A stretch of DNA of 19,655 nucleotides, taken from the NCBI GenBank assembly GCA_964608095.1, contig CAZSMK010000052.1:1-19655 (forward strand). The letters run 5' to 3'. A program made the translations under genes and the position numbers. The DNA comes from CAZSMK01 sp964608095 (GTDB taxonomy: Bacteria > Sumerlaeota > Sumerlaeia > MWCT01 > JAGHBZ01). The notes beneath the pieces were generated by a model. The model was not told where the DNA came from, ran no database searches, and saw nothing but the letters and a program-made list of their open reading frames with translations. Shown here in pieces: positions 15,559 to 19,655 of the stretch (position 1 is the first letter of the stretch; every line of letters begins with the position of its first letter).

Positions 15559-15590
15559 CTCCACACAGGCATGCTCATAGACTTTCCGCT
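15559..15590. repeat. Dispersed repeat family A, partial copy 3
   Basis: Matches 13750-13781 at 28 of 32 positions (shared CTCCACACAGG and ATAGACTTTCCGCT). The left half of the 56-base unit is missing here. Confidence 0.7.
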
Positions 15591-15697
15591 TAGAACCGGA
15601 AGATTAATGGGCGGCCGTTGTGGAGTGCTCGTACCATGTAGGTACGCGCGCTTTGTGATTGCGCGCAATCTATGATTGCGTGGTTTGGGAAAGTGCG

Positions 15698-16417
15698 TCA
15701 CCATTCCCAGTGGAAGGGATTGAAATTGGTTCTGTAATCGTAGTAGTCGACCTGTTCATGTTTTTTGAGGAACCCGACAATGGCGTAGGTTATAGGTGTG
15801 AATCCCGCCTCAACCGAACACTTGAAGATGTAGTTGAAGAGTATGATTTTTACGAGCACACCGCTGGGATACGTCAGGTAAAAGGCAATGAGGACAAACA
15901 ATAAGGTGTCGACGAACTCACCGACGAGTGTAGAGCCGATGGTGCGTGTCCATAGAAACCGCCCCCCGGTCCAGATTTTCATCTTTGCAAGGACGAAGGA
16001 GTTCGAGAACTCGCCACAAAAAAAAGCGATAATACTGGCAATGACAATCCGTGGGGTATACAGAAGGATATGCTTATATGATTCCTGATATTCCCATGCG
16101 GGGTCAGCAGGAAGAACACCGATTACGAAAAAGGCAAGGCTCATGAGGATGCATGCGATGAAACCGGTCCAGATCACGCGGCGTGACGCACCGTAGCCGT
16201 ATACCTCGGTAAGTATATCGCCAAAAATATAACTCAGCGGGAAAAGAAGGGTTCCACCGTCGAACGTGAATATCCCGATGTTCACCAGCTTGGTGGACGT
16301 TATATTGGAGATCATGAGGACCGCGACAAAAAGCCCCGCAATGACTTCGAGGTACTTGAACTTTCGATAGCGGACCTCGATTTGTGGAGCCGTGTTCTTG
16401 TTAAGATTGTGTGTCAT
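15698..16417 (-). CDS. yhhQ: Queuosine precursor transporter, YhhQ/VUT family
   Basis: A 239-residue inner-membrane protein with six hydrophobic helices, family PF02592 (VUT/YhhQ), known in E. coli to import queuosine precursors (preQ0/preQ1). Visible marks are the first helix with VAVLMISNITSTKLVNI, the conserved TLLFPLSYIFGDILTEVYGYGASRRVIW, the FCGEFSNSFVLAKMKI region and GSTLVGEFVDTLLFVLIAFY, then a polar end EQVDYYDYRTNFNPF as in many homologues. Length is normal. The start ATG at 16417 follows GGGA on the minus strand; a strong GGGAGGGG lies farther, 14 bases or more away. It stands alone, divergent from the right-hand operon. I found no preQ1 riboswitch in its upstream region. Queuosine genes are not otherwise in the window. 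Confidence 0.9.
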   Translation of the reverse strand: MTHNLNKNTAPQIEVRYRKFKYLEVIAGLFVAVLMISNITSTKLVNIGIFTFDGGTLLFPLSYIFGDILTEVYGYGASRRVIWTGFIACILMSLAFFVIGVLPADPAWEYQESYKHILLYTPRIVIASIIAFFCGEFSNSFVLAKMKIWTGGRFLWTRTIGSTLVGEFVDTLLFVLIAFYLTYPSGVLVKIILFNYIFKCSVEAGFTPITYAIVGFLKKHEQVDYYDYRTNFNPFHWEW

Positions 16418-16807
16418 CGCCGATTCCCACGCCCCTCCCGTGCATTTATTCCTTCATTGATCAGGTATGCCTTCAGTACGACCAAGGATACTTTATCCTG
16501 TCGATTCAATAAGGGTAAAGCTTTTTTGATATAAAAAAGGAATAGAGCGCCAGGGCTCATTTGAGGGCAAAAAATCTTTGCCTAAATCATCGTCCTTATG
16601 TTCAAATAATTATTCACTGTGTTCACTATGTAGATAAAAATCGAACAAATGCTCAGATCGAGTTATGGCGAGCTCCAAGCGCCTGACATTTTCCTTGAAA
16701 GACACCATCAGGTTCACATAAACAAAATAGATGCTTCTATAAAAATGTGCAGGAGACGTAGTTAAGTACTTTCATACAAAAAACCGACGTGAAGAAAGGA
16801 AAAAGAA
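16418..16807. other. Divergent intergenic region
   Basis: It separates yhhQ from the DUF1573 operon and holds the promoters of both. I see a 7-bp A/T inverted repeat near 16521-16540 (CTTTTTT/AAAAAAG), a possible promoter at 16713-16743, and no gene. I found no preQ1 or c-di-GMP riboswitch core. Confidence 0.45.
16713..16743 (+). promoter_or_regulatory. Possible promoter of the C39-like/DUF1573 operon
   Basis: TTCACA (16713-16718) and TATAAA (16738-16743) each match five of six consensus bases, with a 19-bp spacer, the same length as the sigma-operon promoter. Transcription would begin near 16750, leaving a 58-base leader ending in AAAGGA (16795-16800). Confidence 0.4.
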
Positions 16808-18244
16808 ATGAGAGGAGCAGACATCTCCGGAGTGTTTTTCGTGTTTCTTCTGATTTTTCTACTACTGCCCCCACTCGTTGTCTCACAAGAACCGGAAACC
16901 CCGAATTGTGGCGCTGTTGCCCTCTGGCATTGTGCCCGCATTGCAGGACTCGATCGCTCACTCGAGCAGGTCACAGAAGCCATAGGGGTCGAGGGTGAAG
17001 GAGTAACCTTTGTCAAGTTAAGCCAGGCTGCACAAAAACTCGGTCTGACTCCACACCACCAACAAATGACATGGGAGAATCTTTCCCGGCTGAGGACACC
17101 CGGAATCGCACGGGTGAATGAAAACGAATTTATAGTGGTAGAGCGAGCCGTAGATGAAAAGATTCTTACAGTGGATTGTTCAAGCGCGCATACGCTCTTG
17201 AGCAAAGAAGCATTCAGCGCCGTATGGAGCGGAGAAATTCTCGTGGTTAAAAATACCGGTCTTGAACGCTCCGTCCCTCCACTTCAAAAATCGCCCCAAA
17301 TCGTATTTGAAGAAACGAATTACAATTTCGGCACTATTGAAGGCGACATGGTTACCAGCCACATGTTCAGGTTCAGAAACGCCGGAGAGGGGAAATTAGT
17401 CATTTCAAATGTCCAAAAAGGGTGCGGGTGTACCGCGGCGGTAGTGGGTAAAAAGGAGCTCGAACCCGGTGAACGGTCGGAAGTGAACGTGCAGTTCAAC
17501 AGTCGTGGCAAACGAGGCAGACAAACACAAAAGATCAGGATCTACAGCAATGACCCCTCTAATCCCCAGGTGGAATTGACCATGTCCGGCGAGGTTGAGC
17601 GGGAAGTTTACGTCACCCCCACGAGGGTGTATCTCGGTAAGGTCCCGCTCGACAAAACCACCACGAGAAATGTGTATGTGTTTTTCTCGTCAAAACCGGC
17701 TCTCAAGATTACAAAGGTGGAAGCAAGCAGCCCGGATATCAGTACTGAAGTAGCGCCATATACCAACCCGGCGCAGCCCCCGGGTGCGTCAAACACCCCG
17801 TCCGAAGCGCGCTGGATAGTAAAAGTCAGCCTTAAGCCGCAAAGCAAACAGGGCGATTTTCGCGAAATGCTCAAGATTCATACCACCAGCAAAAAGCATC
17901 CTGTAATTGAAATCCCGGTGGATGGAAGCATTGTGGGTGATCTTGAATTTTTGCCCTCGAAGGCGTATTTCGGCAGGGTTCAACCGGGTGAAAAGGCTGA
18001 ACGAACCATTTCACTTGTCAGTCATTCCGGTCAGGAATTCGAAATCCTCGGTTTCAATCTCAACGATCTTCCTATCGAAGCGAAAGTGGATACAGGACAG
18101 CAGAAAGCAACACGCCATATTATAAAACTGGCGTTTTTGGCTCCGGATAGACCCAACATCATCAGGGGATACATCGAGGTAACAATCAAATCCAATACAG
18201 AACAAACACTACAACTGCCGGTACTGGCTTTGATAAGAAAATGA
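16808..18244 (+). CDS. Secreted protein with degenerate C39-like and DUF1573 domains
   Basis: A 478-residue exported protein. Residues 1-26 form an uncleaved or cleaved signal segment (hydrophobic VFFVFLLIFLLLPPLVV). Residues 28-150 resemble the papain-like C39 bacteriocin-processing peptidase: NCGAVALWHCARIAGL with candidate Cys34, GVTFVKLSQAAQKLGL, and ILTVDCSS with candidate Asp123. The catalytic His seen before the aromatic in NHF-type motifs is instead Glu107 (RVNENEFIVV), and the oxyanion Gln before the cysteine is out of place, so it is probably inactive. The rest is three tandem Ig-like repeats (about 165-265, 267-375, 378-478). The first is a DUF1573 domain, with NFGTIEGDM and the GCGCT motif (205-209). 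The protein is likely periplasmic. AAAGGA lies seven bases before ATG. The stop overlaps the rhodanese start as ATGA. Confidence 0.75.
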   Translation: MRGADISGVFFVFLLIFLLLPPLVVSQEPETPNCGAVALWHCARIAGLDRSLEQVTEAIGVEGEGVTFVKLSQAAQKLGLTPHHQQMTWENLSRLRTPGIARVNENEFIVVERAVDEKILTVDCSSAHTLLSKEAFSAVWSGEILVVKNTGLERSVPPLQKSPQIVFEETNYNFGTIEGDMVTSHMFRFRNAGEGKLVISNVQKGCGCTAAVVGKKELEPGERSEVNVQFNSRGKRGRQTQKIRIYSNDPSNPQVELTMSGEVEREVYVTPTRVYLGKVPLDKTTTRNVYVFFSSKPALKITKVEASSPDISTEVAPYTNPAQPPGASNTPSEARWIVKVSLKPQSKQGDFREMLKIHTTSKKHPVIEIPVDGSIVGDLEFLPSKAYFGRVQPGEKAERTISLVSHSGQEFEILGFNLNDLPIEAKVDTGQQKATRHIIKLAFLAPDRPNIIRGYIEVTIKSNTEQTLQLPVLALIRK

Positions 18245-18753
18245 TTAATCGCCTATGGAACCTGATCACGCAAGGGGCTTCTATCTGGAACCTCGCTATT
18301 CGTGTCATCATATTATGTGTGGCGGGAAGCCTGCTGGGGCTTTGTGCCAATATACTTCATCCCCATGGGCTCAACCCATTCAGACCTACCCCCGCAATGG
18401 TGAAACTCGATGAGTACACCTATATTGATTTCGACACGGCAAAAGAAAAGTACAATATGGGCGACGCCATATTTATTGATGCACGGACAGAAGAAGAGTT
18501 CAATGCAGGGCATATTCCGGGTGCACTTAATCTCTCGTTCGAAGATTTCAGCGAGGGTAAACCTGAAATACTCGAATTCCTCCCTGAAGACATTGAATTG
18601 CTCATTTACTGCGATACCGACGAGTGTAAATCATCCGAGCAGGTAGCCCGATTGCTCAAATCATATAACTATACCAACGTGAAGATTGTACAATCAGGTT
18701 GGGTGAACTGGCAAACACATCAGCGGGAGATCGAACAAGCACGGGAACGATGA
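18241..18753 (+). CDS. Membrane-anchored rhodanese-like sulfurtransferase
   Basis: A 170-residue protein with one N-terminal transmembrane segment at about 17-41 and a rhodanese domain at about 56-165. Rhodanese marks are FIDARTEEEFNAGHIPGALNL (78-98) and the active-site Cys124 in LLIYCDTDEC, with a second cysteine at 129 in the catalytic loop, which then continues KSSEQVARLL. A persulfide or thiol relay on the cysteine is the expected chemistry. As a signal-anchored protein its domain probably faces the periplasm, although few charges flank the helix. It is translationally coupled to both neighbours by ATGA overlaps. It may be a disulfide-handling rather than sulfur-transfer member, as two cysteines so close are unusual for classic rhodanese. 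Confidence 0.88.
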   Translation: MINRLWNLITQGASIWNLAIRVIILCVAGSLLGLCANILHPHGLNPFRPTPAMVKLDEYTYIDFDTAKEKYNMGDAIFIDARTEEEFNAGHIPGALNLSFEDFSEGKPEILEFLPEDIELLIYCDTDECKSSEQVARLLKSYNYTNVKIVQSGWVNWQTHQREIEQARER

Positions 18754-19175
18754 GAAAAAGCATTCGATACTTTTTATTTGCCGCGCGCGTATTAATAAGC
18801 GCGGTGCTCATCTATGCCGCTATCTCAAAAATCTTTCACCCGTTCTATTTCTCTCTCCAGATAGAGGCATACCAGATAATAGGACCGCCGCTCAGTATAT
18901 GGTGTTCAATTATGCTCCCGTGGATTGAGTTGGTCGCCGGAATAAGCATTCTCGTGGGATTCTGGGTGAGGCCCTCGAGCCTTATCGCCACCGGCTTGTT
19001 CCTTCTTTTCACTGTCGCCATCCTTTCGGCTCTTGTCCGCGGGCTGGATATAGAATGCGGTTGTTTCGGCTCATCATTCCGTGAAAAAGTAAGCTGGGGT
19101 CTTCTCGTTCGCGATGCCCTCTTCGTCGCCCTCAGCCTCTTCATCTTCTTTGCCTATAAAGAAAAAAGCGTGTAG
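18750..19175 (+). CDS. MauE/DoxX-type four-TM membrane protein
   Basis: A 141-residue inner-membrane protein with four helices (about 7-27, 46-70, 76-98, 117-135). The N-terminal LIYAAISKIFHPFYFSLQIEAY pattern and the CGCFG motif (C103, C105, before helix four) are typical of the MauE branch of the DoxX-like superfamily; MauE is needed for disulfide formation in methylamine dehydrogenase. A redox role for the paired cysteines is inferred. The frame extends upstream to TTG 18699, but ATG 18750 overlaps the rhodanese stop as ATGA and is behind GGGA, so it is preferred. It is the last gene of the three-gene operon. Methylamine dehydrogenase genes are absent, so the partner is likely the DUF1573/rhodanese pair. 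Confidence 0.88.
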   Translation: MRKSIRYFLFAARVLISAVLIYAAISKIFHPFYFSLQIEAYQIIGPPLSIWCSIMLPWIELVAGISILVGFWVRPSSLIATGLFLLFTVAILSALVRGLDIECGCFGSSFREKVSWGLLVRDALFVALSLFIFFAYKEKSV

Positions 19176-19267
19176 CCGGCTCTTCCTGAATCAAGTCACA
19201 CTGTTTTCTACTCTCTCTGACAAGTAAATGGAAATCTCCCGTACATCTCTATCACAGCTGACAGAGT

Positions 19268-19381
19268 GATTCGTGAAATAGAAGCTTTTGAGGAGAATGA
19301 GCCTCGATAGCCTTATCACTCTGACATCGTCGGGAGAAAGATTCGCGAAATAGGGGCTTTGGAGGAGAATGAGCCGGGATA
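19268..19381. repeat. Two imperfect 42-base direct repeats
   Basis: Copies at 19268-19309 and 19340-19381 are offset by 72 bases and agree at 36 of 42 positions by hand count (shared GAAATAG and GAGGAGAATGAGCC). Because 72 is a multiple of three, the minus strand stays open across both, which may simply be an effect of the repeat. Confidence 0.7.
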
Positions 19382-19512
19382 TATCGCGTGAGGTCTCACG
19401 CCTATCTAAAGCGAAGTCATGCCTGCGCACTCCAAAATTGATCCTCGGATAGCCTCTCTATGCCCGCGTATTTCAAAACAATAATTCGATAGTTGTTTTA
19501 ATCTTCTGCCCG

Positions 19513-19535
19513 GGGTCGTTCGAGCCGAACGACCC
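19513..19535. repeat. Perfect hairpin, second (inverted) copy of the 13850 palindrome
   Basis: GGGTCGTTCG (19513-19522), loop AGC, CGAACGACCC (19526-19535). Reverse-complemented, it matches the 13850-13873 element and its flanks (GAGTA, CCGG) except at the central few bases. Confidence 0.85.
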
Positions 19536-19655
19536 TACTCTGCATTGGACATAAATAGATTAGCCCAAGTTCGACAGTTTACCCTTTGAAGACCTTTTTT
19601 TTGTCTTTTTTTCGGGGTATGATTAGCCGCAAGTCCTTGTATGACGTAGGGGTAC

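Larger units (their letters stand above)
15188..15697. other. Gene-free region with repeats between NTase and transporter
   Basis: No gene is supported. It contains family D (15414-15477), family B (15512-15543) and the partial family A copy at 15559-15590. Later comes TGTGGAGTG (about 15620), the reverse complement of the CACTCCACA word of family A. No convincing terminator follows the nucleotidyltransferase gene. Confidence 0.55.
19176..19655. other. Right-end gene-free region
   Basis: I see no supported gene. It carries two 42-base direct repeats (19268-19309 and 19340-19381) and the second copy of the palindrome at 19513-19535. The final 100 bases contain T-runs and a weak AAGAC/GTCTT stem at 19589-19607 but nothing conclusive. 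The window ends here, so a gene just beyond may explain the sequence. Confidence 0.5.

Noticed and set aside
16418..16620. preQ1 riboswitch ahead of yhhQ
   Set aside because: I looked for the class I pattern of a short stem plus A-rich tail on the minus strand and found no convincing match. A covariance-model scan would settle it.
19191..19430. 79-codon minus-strand frame
   Set aside because: It begins at GTG with a badly placed ribosome site and is explained by the two 42-base repeats.
19589..19613. Intrinsic terminator near the right edge
   Set aside because: Stem is only five weak pairs with a nine-base T-rich loop. T-runs alone could create the impression.

Overview
The window reads as a piece of the chromosome of an uncultivated Gram-negative bacterium. 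I cannot name the lineage from sequence alone. The gene types (a FHA-GAF-HD-GYP regulator, a DUF2723 membrane glycosyltransferase, a 12-TM-class putative ABC exporter, a C39-like/DUF1573 secreted protein with rhodanese and MauE partners, and a small winged-helix/nucleotidyltransferase pair) are ones I associate with candidate phyla of the FCB/PVC/WOR-3/Omnitrophota kind. That placement is an impression and not a result. No rRNA, tRNA, CRISPR array or transposase was recognised.

Layout on the + strand from the left. Positions 1-831 hold no gene but several copies of dispersed repeats, a 15-bp hairpin, and a near-perfect vegetative promoter (764-794). An ECF sigma factor (832-1476) overlaps a one-TM presumed anti-sigma protein (1451-1930). 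These are followed by a LolD/MacB-type ABC ATPase (2011-2772) and a large polytopic exporter permease (2905-4608). Next come an N-acyl-D-amino-acid deacylase (4759-6342), a FHA-GAF-HD-GYP c-di-GMP phosphodiesterase-type regulator (6550-8109) and a DUF2723 membrane protein (8195-9910). A carbohydrate-type ABC importer of lipoprotein binding protein plus two permeases (10088-13124) has no ATPase gene. A convergent cold shock gene (13264-13467, minus strand) ends at a GC-rich hairpin shared with the importer operon.

The stretch 13500-15700 is an accessory-looking patch. Intergenic repeat families flank a two-gene cassette (winged-helix regulator 14319-14648, nucleotidyltransferase 14645-15187) that has tandem 17-nt operator-like repeats in front of it and looks like a toxin-antitoxin or defence module. 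Several of the same repeat families recur in opposite orientation at the left end of the window. A yhhQ-type queuosine-precursor transporter (15698-16417) lies on the minus strand.

The right end carries a tightly coupled three-gene operon. It encodes a secreted degenerate C39-like/DUF1573 protein (16808-18244), a membrane-anchored rhodanese (18241-18753) and a MauE/DoxX-type four-TM protein with a CGCFG motif (18750-19175), joined by two ATGA stop/start overlaps. Conserved cysteines in each protein suggest a shared extracytoplasmic thiol or sulfur function. I consider this operon and the winged-helix/nucleotidyltransferase cassette the best candidates for poorly described systems. The last 480 bases hold a pair of 42-nt repeats and a second, inverted copy of a perfect hairpin found at 13850.
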